A stretch of DNA of 64,000 bases from Limonium bicolor (Eukaryota; Streptophyta; Magnoliopsida; Caryophyllales; Plumbaginaceae): assembly GCA_023374045.1 (NCBI GenBank), contig CM041777.1, positions 88,220,300 to 88,284,299 of the forward strand. Direction: 5' to 3'. The notes below the pieces were generated by a model. The model did no database searches and had not been told where the DNA came from. It saw only the letters and a list, made by a program, of their open reading frames with translations. Positions within the stretch are counted from its first letter, which is position 1. Every line of letters begins with the position of its first letter. Both the position numbers and the translations under genes were made by a program. This document shows positions 1-12,233 of the stretch, piece by piece.

Positions 1-135
1 TGTCTTGTTTGCTTTTTGACACGCTTTTCCACTTCAATAAACATATAAGATAAAATAATTTTTAAAAATTAAGTTGTAAAATATATAGTTTTTCACATAA
101 GGATCCATTATAAAACATAGATTTATAAAAATATA

Positions 136-442
136 CTCCCTCCGTTCAACAATATCTGTCATTTTAGAAACCTACACACTTATTAAGAAAAGTAGAAAAA
201 TGACACATGTACCCTTACTTTTTACTTTTCCAACTAGATAATAATTACTTTTGTGTTGAATAGTATGGTTAAAAGTGGAAAAAAGTGTGTCAAAAAGCTA
301 GAATGACATGTATTTTTGAACAAGAATCCGATCCTAAAACGATAGATAATTAACGGAGGGTGTATTATCTTACATGTTAAATATTGAAGTCAAACGACAC
401 ATTTAAATAGTAAACTGGACATTGTTGATGGGATGGAGGGAG
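136..442. mobile_element. Stowaway-type MITE (Tc1/mariner)
   Basis: The element starts CTCCCTCCGTTC and ends in the complement GATGGAGGGAG. It is flanked on both sides by TA (134-135 and 443-444), the target duplication of Tc1/mariner elements. It is 307 bp long with no coding capacity, which fits a non-autonomous Stowaway MITE. An internal AACGGAGGG near 353 repeats the terminal motif, so a smaller nested copy or internal duplication is possible. Confidence 0.8.
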
Positions 443-444
443 TA

Positions 445-1804
445 AGATACTTTTAAAGTACACAATATGCCACTATGTTTATTAAACGGGTTAACCCGGA
501 CATGATCCATTTATTTAATCGTGTCAAATTTTAAAAGTTGCATCCGTAAATTTCATATCGGGTTCGTGTTGGTCAAACGGGTCATGTTGAATTTACCACC
601 TATTTAGAGGTGAAATTGTAGATTGTTAACCTTCTCAATCTCACTCACCATGGGTCGTGATTAGCTAGCCTTAATGATCGGGTCCGTTTGTAGTCAGTTC
701 ATATACAGTTGTGAAAAATAAAATAGAGAAAAAATTATGGGACCGAAACTGAAATTGATGAGAGTTGTTAGATTAGTATTTAGATTAAACGTTTGAATAA
801 AATAGAGAAGAAATGAGGTTCCGCCACTAAAAATAATGACACGGTAGCGTTTGTCACAAACACACCTATTTATTAAAAAGATTACTTGGACAATAGTATT
901 TCATACCAGTACTTTATATTACTCGCACATGTTATTATTAAAGTGATATAGTGGACTTACTAAAAAATCCCCCAATGTTCGCTGAATATAATTATAATTA
1001 ATAAAAAAATTTCCCATTGATTATGCTTGTAAAAAAGTCTTGATATTCATTTTATTTAATGTGTTACATATTTATAATATGAATGCATTGGTTTTAAAAA
1101 TGATAGGTTATTATTTTTTGATACCAAAAGTGATAGGTTATTGTTTCTTACAAAATAATATCTGACTATTGGTTCGTTCGGCGCACGCATTTGTGTGGCA
1201 TAAATTGGGCTGTTTTGGGAGTGGTCCCACGTGGGTCCCATATGGGTCCTACATTCTACTCCAATAATATATTACCACATATAAAACAATCACAAAACAG
1301 CCAGACCAAAACAATCACAAAAGGACGCGCCGAACGCAGCCATTATAATCATGTCACTGATATTCTGATAAGATATTATATATAAATTAATATTTGGAAC
1401 TAGCTCTTACATAAATAAGTTTATGTTATCTGGTGATATAGCTAGCTAGTTAAAGGAAAAGGATGGCTAATATCAAAATTTTATTCTCAAAAAATTGGAA
1501 TCGAATAGAATAAATAAAAAAAAACCAAACATGAAAAAAAGGAAGAAATAAAAAAATAAAATGGAATTTTGAAACAAAAAATGAAATTATATGAGTAAAA
1601 TAGTGAATATTAACAAGAAAAAAGAGTAATATATAAAAATGTTTTATCCCTAACTCTTATTTTTCACAAAATCTGAGACTCAAAGCAAGGTGTAGCTCAT
1701 GATTCATGCGCTATGTGAATGAGAGAGATAGGCATCAACTTTTTTATAGCATCGACATTATTTTTTTTTTTATAAAGACAAGACGCTAGGATCAGCGACT
1801 ATAA
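445..1804. other. Intergenic stretch, no gene seen
   Basis: AT-rich sequence with only short chance ORFs. Around 480-600 there are scattered GGGTT/AACCC and GGGTTCGTG motifs of the kind left by old hAT-type MITEs, but no terminal repeats could be paired. Around 1220-1250 there is a short GGGTCCCA-rich patch. Nothing else is recognised. Confidence 0.5.
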
Positions 1805-2206
1805 AATTCACGAGATACCCCTGTTTTCTTTTGTAATTTACAATATACTTTTATGGTTTTTGTAATTCAACTTTAAACATGGTTAAATGTTGTTTAAAAT
1901 TGATGAAACTTTACATGGACGATGCTAAAGTGTTATATTTTGGTCCAATATCAAATTTGAAGTTTTTTAAACTCACATGTGACCTGTGGGACCCAATGAA
2001 TATGTGACTGTTCATTGGGTCTCACTGGTCACATGTGAGCTTAAAAAACTTCAAATTTGATATTGGACCAAAATATAACACTTTTGCATCTTCTATGTAA
2101 AGTTTCATCAATTTTGGACAACATTTAAACATGTTTAAAGTTGAATTACGAAAATCACAGAGATATATTGTAAATTACGAAAGAAAACAGGGGTATACGT
2201 GAATTT
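1805..2206. repeat. 400-bp inverted repeat (long hairpin) upstream of the CPL gene
   Basis: The left arm begins AAATTCACGAGATACCCCTG and the right arm ends with its near-complement around 2187-2206. The arms of about 190 nt pair almost throughout, with a short centre near 2000-2015. It has no coding capacity. The terminal phrase ACGAGATACCCCTG also occurs in the palindromic element at 13463-14779, so it is probably a smaller member of that foldback group. No convincing target duplication was found. It ends about 120 bp before the TATA box of the CPL gene. Confidence 0.75.
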
Positions 2207-2326
2207 AAAAAAAAGATCTCTCAATAATAACCACTAGCTTTTGTTTTCCCTGAACCCAACGTCACGGTGGCACTCGTGTAAATAAAGGCATATTCAAGAC
2301 CATTTGGAAAGTTCCCGATGTAGGTC

Positions 2327-2334
2327 TATAAATA
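2327..2334 (+). promoter_or_regulatory. TATA box of the CPL-like gene
   Basis: TATAAATA lies about 300 bp before the start codon at 2628 and precedes a GA-rich leader (about 2370-2425). The position and the purine-rich 5' UTR fit a TATA-dependent plant promoter. Transcription would start near 2357-2365 by usual spacing; this is inferred, not seen. Confidence 0.55.
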
Positions 2335-2364
2335 GAACCGAACGACTTAGTTTAAAACGCTGGC

Positions 2365-2433
2365 ATGAGTGGGGAGAGAGCGAGAAGGAAGAAAGAGCGA
2401 GAGAGATTTGGGAGACAGGAGAGAGAAACATAG
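2365..2433 (+). other. Possible upstream ORF in the CPL 5' leader
   Basis: An ATG at 2365 opens a 22-codon Arg/Glu-rich frame that ends at TAG 2431-2433, within the GA-rich leader. It would be in the mRNA only if transcription starts at or before 2365, which is borderline given the TATA position. It could reduce translation of the main ORF. Its composition simply reflects the GA repeat, so it may mean nothing. Confidence 0.25.
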
Positions 2434-2627
2434 CGCGCGAGGAGAGAACTTGTTTCTTTTGCTCCAGTATTAGAGTGTGGGTTCGTCTTTAGTACAGACA
2501 GGAGAGAACTTCCGCCGAGTAGTGTGAGAGTTGCAGGCTGCAGCGAGGGAAAATTGGCACATTTTTACGGGCAATTAAAACATAATCCGTGTATTTCTCC
2601 CCTTTCTCCAATTGGAATGTTAGAAAA

Positions 2628-5600
2628 ATGAGCCGTTTAGGGTTCAAATCTGTGAGAATATATCATGGCGAAACGTTTCTTGGCGAGCTTGAAGCGGTCC
2701 CTGTGAAGGATTCAAAAGATTTCCAGTTCCCAAACAACGAGATACGTATCTCTCACATTTCTCAGCCCTTCGAGAGATCCCCTCCCCTCTCTGTCCTCCA
2801 AACCATCTCTTCTTTCTCTGTTCGCTGCAAACTGGTCTCAAATCTACCATCCAACGTCTCCAATCTACCTCCCAACGACCCACTCTCCCACCTTCTCGGC
2901 TTACATGCCAGTTGCTTTCATCAACATAAGGTTACCATTTCCTCTCTCCTTTCATCGTTTATATTTTCTCCATAAACCACAACTCAATTAGGATTTCTTG
3001 CCAGAAAACTCTGTACGTGTTGCCTCGGTAACCCGTGATGTTAATCTTTGTTTGCCACTATTGCAGACTGCTGTTGTGGTTTTTGGCGCTGAGGAGATTC
3101 ACCTGGTGGCAATGCCAAGCAAAGAAAAAAAGTTCCCATGTTTTTGGTGTTGCTCCGTGCGCGTTGGGTTATACAATTCTTGTTTGTCGATGTTGAATCT
3201 TCGCTGCTTGGCGATTGTCTTCGATCTCGATGAGACTCTCATTGTAGCCAACTCTCTGAAATCATTTGAGGATAGGATAGAGGCCTTAAAGGTATGGATT
3301 TCCAGGGAAATGGATCCAATTAGGCTTTCAGGGATGGCAGCTGAGCTCAAGCGATATTCTGATGACAGGGCGTTGCTCAAGCAGTTTGCTGATCACGACT
3401 GTGTCACAGATTGTGGGATACTGTATAAGGCTCAGTTTGAGGATGTTCCTCAGTTGTCTGAGAATCATGAGAAGTTTGCTCGGCCTGTTATCAGGCTGCC
3501 CGAAAAGAATATTGTTCTTACTCGAATTAATCCAGAGGTAGAAGGACGATACTAAATAAAAATCTGTTATGAATTGTGTTCAGTAGTATTTCTTACTGCG
3601 TACTGCCAGTTATCTGTGTGGACGTGATATATGGGAAGGTGATTCCAACTGCGGTTGTCCTCAGATTCTTGGGGGTGAAGAGGAAAGCCTTTCTACCGTA
3701 TAAGAATATGCATGGCTAAATGAACTGTGAATCTTGGAGGGTTATTTTTTGGTACTCTTTAAGTAGGACTTCCTTTAACTTTGTGAGCCACAATTTCCAT
3801 GCCTGATTGGACAACTTTATTGGCCTGTTTTCTGAGTTTTTGGTGCATTGGAATTTAAGTTTTATTTAATCAAAGGAAACGACAAGTAAAAGTTTTCCAG
3901 ACCTGGAGATAGTGGAAACAGTTAGTGATGAATGAAAAACGTGACTGCAATTGGAGTCCATTTCAGTTTCATAAGATGGCAAGTGTTGCTACCTCGAAAA
4001 CTTATTGTTGGTTGCTATTCTGCAGAATCGTGATACTAGTGTGCTAGTGAGACTAAGGCCTGCTTGGGAGGACCTTAGGAGTTACCTGACAGCAAAAGGA
4101 CGCAAGCGCTTTGAAGTTTTTGTCTGTACCATGGCAGAGAGAGATTATGCTTTTGAAATTTGGAGGCTTCTTGATCCAGAACATCACTTGATCAATATAA
4201 AGCAGCTTCTTAATCGGGTTGTGTGTGTCAAGCCTGGTAAGGTTATAGCATTTAGTTCCGTTTTTCCACAGTTGGGGTTGGTGGGGGTAATTTAAAGGTC
4301 AAATGTCATGTTTCTAGGAGTCTGCAACTTCCATATGAAATATATTTGAGATTATGTTTGTTTTACCGCACTCTGTAGCTTGTCCCACTAAGCTGAATCT
4401 TTTCAATGCATATCTCAAGTATCTCTATCAGGCGTTCATAGCTTTTTTAATGTTGTGTGACCCCAATGGCTGATTCATAAGTAGTGAAATTATCTGCACC
4501 TCACTGGCGCCGATGATCCAGGGCCTTCTCTTCAGTCCATCATTTTGTAATTCTTCTTTTTTTTCTTACCTCTCCAGGCTCAAAAAAGTCTTTATTAAAT
4601 GTGTTCCATGATGGTGTTTGCCATCCAAATCTAGCAATGGTGATTGATGATCGCTTGAAGGTATGGGAAGACAAGGATCAACCACGAGTTCATGTTGTAC
4701 CTGCATTTTCCCCATACTATGCTCCCCAAGCAGAGGTACTACATATATTTCTCATTAGGGTGCCAGTTAAAATGTTATATCAATTGCTAATGTTGAATTG
4801 ACTCCTTTGTCTTGATAGACTGCACACCCCGTCCCAGTCCTGTGCGTCGCTAGGAATGTTGCATGCAATGTCAGAGGTGGATTTTTTAAGTAGGCACTAT
4901 TTCTATGATCACTTGAACTTATGTCAATTTTTTACCTGTGTGGTTTGTCTTATTTTTGTCATGTGTAACTTCTTGGTTATGATATATGAACTTTGATGAA
5001 CAGAGAATTTGATGAAAATCTGCACAAAAGAATTATTGAGCTCTCTGTTGAAGATGATACTTCAAATTTGCCTCCTCCGCCAGACGTGAGCAACTTTTTG
5101 CTGGTAGAGGTACTTCAGTGCTCCCATATAACTTGCTCCTGAAGGTCAAGAAATGTTGTGCACATTTTCTGACATACTTACTCTCCAACTAGGATACTGG
5201 TTTCGCACTACCCAATGGAAGTGTAATACCTATGCCAGAGGGCATGTCTGGTGCTGAGGTTGAACAGAGATTACATCCTCGTGTAAGTGTACAATTGTAC
5301 CCTCCGTATTTCCTGTTTCTTTCACTGATATTAAAACCAAATAGTGAAAAAGAATAATTATTTTGGTTGAAGATATGATGGCATGTCTATAAAATTTGTT
5401 TCTGCCATGTGGCTGGAATGAGTTGATGGATGTATATATTCTGTTCAATTTTGGTGTCATATGGGCAGAATATGATAACACTGCAATCAATGATAAGGAA
5501 ATGAGAGTTTGATTGACTTATTTCTGTACTATCTCTGTGTTCTGTTGGACTAATTAGGATGAGAGATTGGCTACAGATTCAGCTGCCACTATGCAGCCAA

Positions 5601-8600
5601 CTGTTCCTGAACTGAGGCCTGAGATCGCTCCTCCACTCACAGCACCTGCTTCAAATATTACAAATCCTCCATTTCCCAGCACCACTATTGCTGCAGCTAG
5701 TATGGAATCTGTTTCTTTCTGCTTGAATATGTTATTGTTCTTCATCGGGTCATGAATTTTGACAAGTTTGTTTTATATCCTGATTGTATTTCGTTTTACA
5801 CTTGTCTGTCCAGAGCCTAGTTTGCTTGGGGTCCCTGTCAAAAAGGATGGGTTAGTTTCTGAACTAAATATCGATAAGAAGCGAAAGCTGTCAATGACTA
5901 AACATGGGATCGATGGGCAAAACCCTATTTCTGCTGACCCTCCTCTTCTAAGATATCCTAGTCAAACTCCTGCTGTTCCGGCTCAGTGCTCAGGCGGTTG
6001 GTTGGCAGAGGATGACACTAGTAGAGGGAAGGCAGATAAACATAGGGCTCTTCACAATACACCGAATTATAGTACACCTGGTGAACTTTCAGATTTGACC
6101 AGGGGAAGGGTTCAAGAGGTCTGCTACTTTTCTAATCTTCAGGGATTTGCCTGAATGTTTACCGTAATCATATTGTTCAAATACGCATGTAACTCAAAGA
6201 GTTATACTATCTACAGGTTGGTACAAGTCATGAAAGCCTGAATCCAACGTTCCTGGGTCCTAATCAAGCACAAGGTGCTCATAAACGTTCATAAATTTCT
6301 AGTCTCTCCTGGCTGCTTCTTTTGCTATAATTGTCCACTCTTCCTTTTTTTTTTTTGATAGTTTTGGCAACGCCAATAGCATTAAAAGCTCCCAGTATTA
6401 CAACCATTAATGATACCTCCGGTTCCAGAAATTTAAAACTACCCATGACTTACATACTGTACATACCTCAGATTCACTTGCCATTGGACCTCTACTCCGT
6501 TTATAGTAACGGGAAGGCAGAAAAATAAACTAGACGCAGAAGCGACACAAAATTGCAAAGCCTCAAGTACACAAGTCTACATCTCATACCTGTAAACCAA
6601 CACTTGGAAAGGGAGGAAATTACAAAACAATGGGTTAAGGATTTGTTGCATTTCCCCAGTGTAGGTGATCCCGATGATTCAGTACTGATGGCTCAACCTT
6701 GTGGGAGCCTCCCACCATCATTTTCCACACTGAAGATCGCAGCTGTTAAAAGGAAATCTGTTCACCTCAGCACAATTTGGATTGGACTCTTCTCTCCAAA
6801 GACCTGATTATTCCTTATGTTCCAAATAATCCATAATGAATAGTAAAAGCTTTTTTCTTAAGCTTCACATTCACCCAGCTCTTAGACATCACTTCTGTAT
6901 TATTCGGGATGCCATATCGGACATGCTTCCTAAAATGGCCACTTAACTGGTCTTTATCTGTCACCCAAACCTTTTGACTAGTTTTTTTGGAAAGGAATAT
7001 GACTTTTTTCCCTCCAAATGTCAGTTTTCTAGATGATATGAATCATGCACCACATCGATGTTTTTGACTTGAACATGAAGTTGTGTAAATAAGGCTGCTC
7101 GTATTTGTCAAGATTGCTTTGAAATTGAAGTTTTGAATATGACTGGGGGTTCCCTTTTCTGTTTCTTGATTGAAGAAATGGTATCTATTGGACTTGGTTT
7201 AGATGAGCTTTGAGTGTAGATGAGGCAAGTTCGTGTCAATGTCATTGTGCTGGGGTTTTGTTTTGAATTGAACCTTTTTGAGTTTTTTTTCAGCTGCTAT
7301 ATATAGCTCATTTCATCCTTTTATAACCGTATGTGTAAGTTTCCACCAAAAACACCTGACACATTATTGATAAATAGGTTGTATATGTTGTAGATGAGTA
7401 TAACAGAGATGCGAATGTTACACTTAATGTGTGGACATACTAGGAATGACTGCATGAGGAATGGGACAATTAGACAAAAGGTGGGAGTAACAGCAATTGA
7501 GGTATATCAATGGACATGTGAGTAGGAGACCAAGGGAGAGGAAGACCCAGACAGACATGCCTTAGGGTGGTCAAGTAGGATATGTAGCTACCGGGAATAG
7601 ATGAGAGAATGTCTTTAACGTGGGCGAAATGAAGAATTATTCGAACGTTTGAATGTGTGTGATATTGTATTGATTTTCTTTTCGTTCCGTTCCACGCGTT
7701 CAAAATATGTATTTTTTATTTGTTCTTGTTTTCTTGGTATTTTCACTATTCAAATTTATATCTTTTTCGTTCACCCAGTTTTGATAACCCATTTCCCTCC
7801 CTTATTCTTTCTCTCACTCCTGTCACATTTTTTAGTTTTTCCACTCTTTTGTGTTTTTCTTTCTCGTATATCAATGGCTTTGCCCAGCCTCATATATGGA
7901 TTCATGTTTGTCGACCCCAATTCTTTTGGGTATAAGGGTTTGTTGTTGTTGTTGTTGTTGTTTGTAGGTTGTATATGTTGTATCTTTTATTTCCCATGCA
8001 TTTTTATCTTCTTCAGAATTTATTCTCGTATTGAATCTTTTCCTCAATTGTTTAATGGCAGGTCTTGGGAATTCAGAAGCTGCCTTTTCCCAAAGCCAGG
8101 TTTCCTCTGTTAACAAAGAATATTGTACCGATGCCTTAAGATCTAACACAATATGTTCGAGTTTGTCTATAAATGTGCTGCACGAGATTGGGCGGCGGTG
8201 CAATTCCAGGGTCAGCAACTTGAAACTACCTTTTGTAGATTTGTGAACTCGATTTGATGGTGAAGAAATTAAAGCTCTTAATTTAACTGTGTAGGTCGAG
8301 TTCAGATCTGTTGTTAGTACAAGACATGATTTGCAGTTTTCAATTGAGGTATGTCAGAATTTTATTTTATGTGTTATATGCTCGTTGCTGTACTTCATCC
8401 TTTGTCCAACTAGCCTCCCCTGTGAGGGCACGGACAACAGTGAAAGGTTTCCGAATTAAGAACAAATACTTTTTTTGTTTTGTTTTTCAATCTCTCATTT
8501 TTCCTAGACAATTTAAAAGTGAGGTTCTTAAATAAGAATATTGGAGAGATAAAAAGAGTTGATTCAACTCTGCAGTGGATGCTCTTGGTTGGATGCCCAT

Positions 8601-11600
8601 TGTCTCTTTATTGGGTCGTTCTTCAGTGTTCCTTTTTCATTTCTAAACTTGAACATATGAGTCTCTATCCCAAGACCTCAATGCGTATATAATTTGATAT
8701 AGGTATTGCTTACTGGTGAGACAATTGGTGTTGGGATGGGCAAGACGAGAAAGGATGCTCAACAGCAAGCTGCTGAGAATGCTCTCCAGAGTTTAGCTGG
8801 TAAAAAGTCTCCTTACATCTTATTGTAATTGGAGCCAATAATATCTCTTTCTTATTGTTATCCACGACTAACTTGTGATAAAGTTCGCTTGAAGTTTTGG
8901 TTAATACCGTGGTTCTAGTAGATAAATGTGTACAATTGCGGTTTGATCTACTCTTGTACATAAATAGCTGTTTCTTGTTTGATGCCAACTCGATCTTCTC
9001 TTTGTAACTGGAGCCAATAATATTTCTCTTTCTTAATGTTATCCACGACTAACTTGTGATAAAGTTCGCTTGAAGTGTTGGTTAATACTATGGTTCTAGT
9101 AGATAAATATGGGTACAATTACCATTTGATCTTCTCTTGTACATAAATAGCTGTTTCTTGTTTGATGCCAACTCGAGCGATACTTTGCTGGATAGCTTAT
9201 TATTTGTGTTGGATTTGTTTGTTGATCTGGGTGAATATGGATGTTTGTTGATCTGGGTGAATATGGAGCTAGCTATATTTTCACCATACATCCCTGAGTC
9301 TTGGCAAAGTTCGTTGATATACCTTTTTTTTCTCCTTCATAGAACATTATGCCTTAAGTTTTACTTTTATGTTATGCCCTTATTAATTAATAATATAACA
9401 ACTTTCTGATAATTTTAACTACTATTTTTTGACTCCTAATCTTTTGAATAGTTTTTAGGATCCTGATATACAATTGTTTCTCCATTTTTTATTTTAAATG
9501 AGTTGTTCAATTTTACAAATGGTTTTGAAAATTATGAATTTTCTTTAATTTTTATTTTTGTTAACAGGTGCATATCGTGAAATTCTAACATAAGCGATAA
9601 GTTCACTTTCCATTTCTGCTATTTTATGTGCTTCAAGGGTATATGGTGGAAGGGTAAAATTGGAATAAACAAAAAACATTAATGCTCATTTTGTCAGATT
9701 ATGGTCGGAAGGGTATGTTATACTAAAAAGTAAAATTTAGAAGTACAATATACTAAGAAGGTAAACCCATATGTGAATTGATGAATTTTGCCAAAATTCC
9801 CTGGCATATGATGAAAAGAGGAATAGAGTTAGAGTTATGCTTACCCTGCTTACTGTTCCGTGTTTGTTGAAAGTCATAGGAATACATAAAGATTTAACAA
9901 GCATCGAGTGAAAGAGTTGGCTGTTTGCACGGCCATGGATAATGAGTTCTGTTTGAGCCGATATTCTTAGTAGTATGTTCGTTGATAAAACAAGTCACAC
10001 ACCAATGCTTGGTTTGCAGAAGGATATGCAGAATTTGTTAGGCCTACTTCTGAAACTGCAAATCGGGATTATGGTAAGGTTTCCCCCAAGAAAGAGAATG
10101 GATTCATCTGGGATGATGCTGACAGTAAATCAGCAGATGAAAGATGTGGCGGTGAGAGTACATCTGAGGTTGGCTTTTCTTTTCTTGTTTTAATTCTAAA
10201 AATTGCTTCCTGCGAAGTTATAATTTTTTTGTGATGTGATTGATGATGTCACATGTTTGGTCAGAAGGGTGAAATAGGTTGGAAGAAATACAATTGAATT
10301 ATATAATATTCTCTTTGATTGAGAATGTTTTGGCAGTAAAACTGTTTGCAATTGTCAGAAGGTTGTTTAACCATGTCTTACCGCCTATGGCCTGCCGGTT
10401 GTCAGACCTTTAATCAGCAGTTCTCATTTCCACTCTATGGTTGCGATGCATCTTTATTTCCATGGTCTCACTCAGGTAGAAAAGTAGAAAATGACAATGG
10501 GTTTTTGGAAAAATACACACCATTTTCAGTGAAAGATATGTGGCATTTAAACAAGCACATGAAAGCTTGTTTATCAGGTGTACCGATGAGTACAATTCTG
10601 CAAACCAAGATGTTCTATATATAGTCTCCACAATATTACTATGATGATACTTTAAACAATTTATTTTCTTTTTTTTTCTTTAAAAATATGTTCTTAAAGT
10701 TCCACGGATTACATGCCCTATAAAACTCGTGTATATGGGATGCTAAAATTCTTGCCAATGCATATTGATCAAAGAGAGGACTTGAAAAATAGAGATTTCT
10801 TTCTGAAGCTTCGCTCTCTTAGTGTAGTGATAACCCCAAAGGGTTTTAGGTATCATGTCACCCATAGAATGTAGATGGAACCTAGACCATCTACGTTCAT
10901 ATGAAACTAATCCGCTGTGTGGAATTTATTCGGGTGGCTTTGCTGTAATGGTTCATGTGAACTATCCGCTGTGTGGAATTTATTCGGGCAGGCTTTGCTG
11001 TAATGAGCAAGCTGCTTTCTGTGACCTATATTTGCTTGAATTTATGGTCAAATTTGGTTAGCATGCATATATTGAAATGTCTGATATGGTGATCTCTCAT
11101 GTAGTGTACGGAGATGCCTATTGGAAGTTCATCAATCGCCAGTCAGCAACCACACGACTCTAACCTGCACAGGTATTATTATCAGCTGGGAAGCAGTCTT
11201 TCCATTTTGAAGTTTTTGATTTATTGCCGACCATTCTGAGGATCACATCACTTGATCTCCTAAAAATGTCTCATCAGTACGTATAGAAAGGTAGTCACAC
11301 TGATGCCATTACGTCAAAACCCAAAATCGGGTAGCAAAATATGAGCTGAAGTTTCAGGCCCTAACTGGTTCAGAATCTTTTAATAGTGTTGTGTAGTATC
11401 TTTCCTGTCTGTTTGCAAGATCTCCCATATCTTTCTTACTTACATAAGGTCCTCTACTGGGTGGTTGAACCTTTTTGTATCAGTATACTTCGTTTGTTTT
11501 GGTTCTGTATTAAAGAAAGTGTCCACATGCAAATGGTACAGGTTGCATAAATCAGGGTCAAGTAAATGGCTGAAAGATGATGCTCAGAGAGGATCACAAG

Positions 11601-11647
11601 GGATATCTTCTCGGCAGCAGAAGAATGGAAACCGTCCTATTTTGTGA
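2628..11647 (+). CDS. CPL1/CPL2-like RNA polymerase II CTD phosphatase, 16 exons
   Basis: Exons read by hand: 2628-2930, 3067-3537, 4026-4236, 4578-4735, 4819-4889, 5004-5109, 5193-5282, 5558-5699, 5814-6118, 6217-6274, 8062-8210, 8295-8348, 8703-8799, 10020-10168, 11105-11172, 11542-11647. All junctions are GT-AG and all phases agree, giving about 845 aa. Family role: dephosphorylates serines of the Pol II C-terminal domain in the nucleus and represses stress-responsive transcription. Seen: residues 102-360 match the FCP1/SCP-like catalytic region, with VFDLDETL at 152-159 (nucleophile D154, D156) and VIDDRLKVW at 350-358; a basic KKRK at 539-542; and one dsRNA-binding domain at about 675-738 ending in an A-rich helix. 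No second dsRBD follows; the tail of about 105 residues is polar. From memory, Arabidopsis CPL1 (about 967 aa) has two dsRBDs and CPL2 (about 770 aa) one, so this is closer to CPL2 in build. The start at 2628 has an A-rich context and begins family-like sequence. Exons 10 and 15 are the least certain. Confidence 0.9.
6275..8061 (+). other. Large intron 10 of the CPL-like gene
   Basis: Donor GTGCTC follows CAAG at 6271-6274 and acceptor GGCAG ends at 8061; both flanking exons are in phase 1. The 1.8-kb intron contains a LINE insertion (7393-7964), which accounts for a third of it. Two open stretches (6361-6528 and 6553-6807) can be read but show no family similarity and are separated by a stop, so I treat them as intronic. 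An alternative exon starting at about 6361 cannot be excluded without transcripts. Confidence 0.6.
7393..7964 (+). mobile_element. 5'-truncated RTE-type LINE in CPL intron 10
   Basis: A direct repeat TAGGTTGTATATGTTGTA flanks the element at 7375-7392 and 7965-7982 and is an 18-bp target-site duplication. Just inside, from about 7410, the frame reads [20 protein letters not shown], typical of the C-terminal end of plant RTE-clade reverse transcriptase ORFs, then decays with stops. The 3' end has the phrase GTCGACCCCAATTCTTTTGGG followed by (TTG)n at about 7941-7963, the usual RTE/SINE tail. Only the last 570 bp were inserted. Same strand as the host gene. Confidence 0.85.
8822..9176. repeat. 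Tandem duplication of about 179 bp in CPL intron 13
   Basis: Two adjacent copies (8822-8993 and 9001-9176) share long identical runs, for example GGAGCCAATAATAT, ATCCACGACTAACTTGTGAT and CTGTTTCTTGTTTGATGCCA. They differ by scattered substitutions and small indels, so the duplication is not recent. The unit looks non-coding and lies between the two exons that join at the end of the dsRBD. Confidence 0.85.
10911..11005. repeat. Short direct repeat in CPL intron 14
   Basis: About 40 bp (TCCGCTGTGTGGAATTTATT and the following GCTTTGCTGTAATG) is repeated at 10911-10950 and 10965-11005, period 54. It lies about 100 bp upstream of exon 15. No function is apparent. Confidence 0.75.
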
Positions 11648-12230
11648 TAAGGGATCACCCTCAGCTTGTAGTTAAGAGTGTAGAGATCATAGTAGTTGTT
11701 ACCCTAGGATAATGGTCTTTTTAGGGGGTCATATAGTCACTTCATTCCCTCCATTCTCACATGTATTTCATCTCGCAGTCGCATCGAGATAGTATTTTAT
11801 GTTAGCTCAATAGCCACAACCTTCTCTGGTGCACAAGTGTATATGCTCTGTTGTGTGCCTTACCTGCTATTATTATTGTTATTTCTACAATTATTTTGTC
11901 CTTGCTGTTACATTTTATTTTGCTGGGCATGAGTCCTCTATAGCTATATTTAGTTCAAGCTATGTTGCAAATTTCATGTCACTACATTTTTTTCTGCTGA
12001 TCCATGAAATGTCATTAAAACTAACAAAATTATCAATTTAATTATTTTTTCTTAAAATTCATAAAATATCATTTTTTTTGTTTATGAAATGTTATTTTAG
12101 TCGATTCACAACTAGTTTTCAAGTTCAATGGTTAATACATAAAATGTTACTATGGGGTAATTCACAAAATATTTGTAACAAAAGATAGCTAAAAATAATC
12201 ATCTTTTTTCTCTATTAGTTAGTTTCTTAT
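11648..12230. other. CPL 3' flank, no gene seen
   Basis: T-rich sequence follows the stop codon and contains the 3' UTR and polyadenylation region, whose exact site cannot be set by eye. Between about 11970 and 12180, repeated phrases like ATGAAATGTCATT resemble diverged ends of the palindromic elements at 42058 and 51901. Confidence 0.4.
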
Positions 12231-12233
12231 TTA

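Noticed and set aside
6331..6807. Two consecutive open frames in CPL intron 10
   Set aside because: No similarity to CPL proteins, an in-frame stop at 6526-6528, and exon 10 joins the exon at 8062 in phase without them.
7649..8113. 154-codon Phe/Leu-rich ORF
   Set aside because: Overlaps the LINE tail and exon 11 in the wrong frame for most of its length; reflects T-rich intron sequence.
10346..10624. 92-codon ORF in CPL intron 14
   Set aside because: It does not continue any CPL exon in phase with good splice sites and has no recognisable domain.
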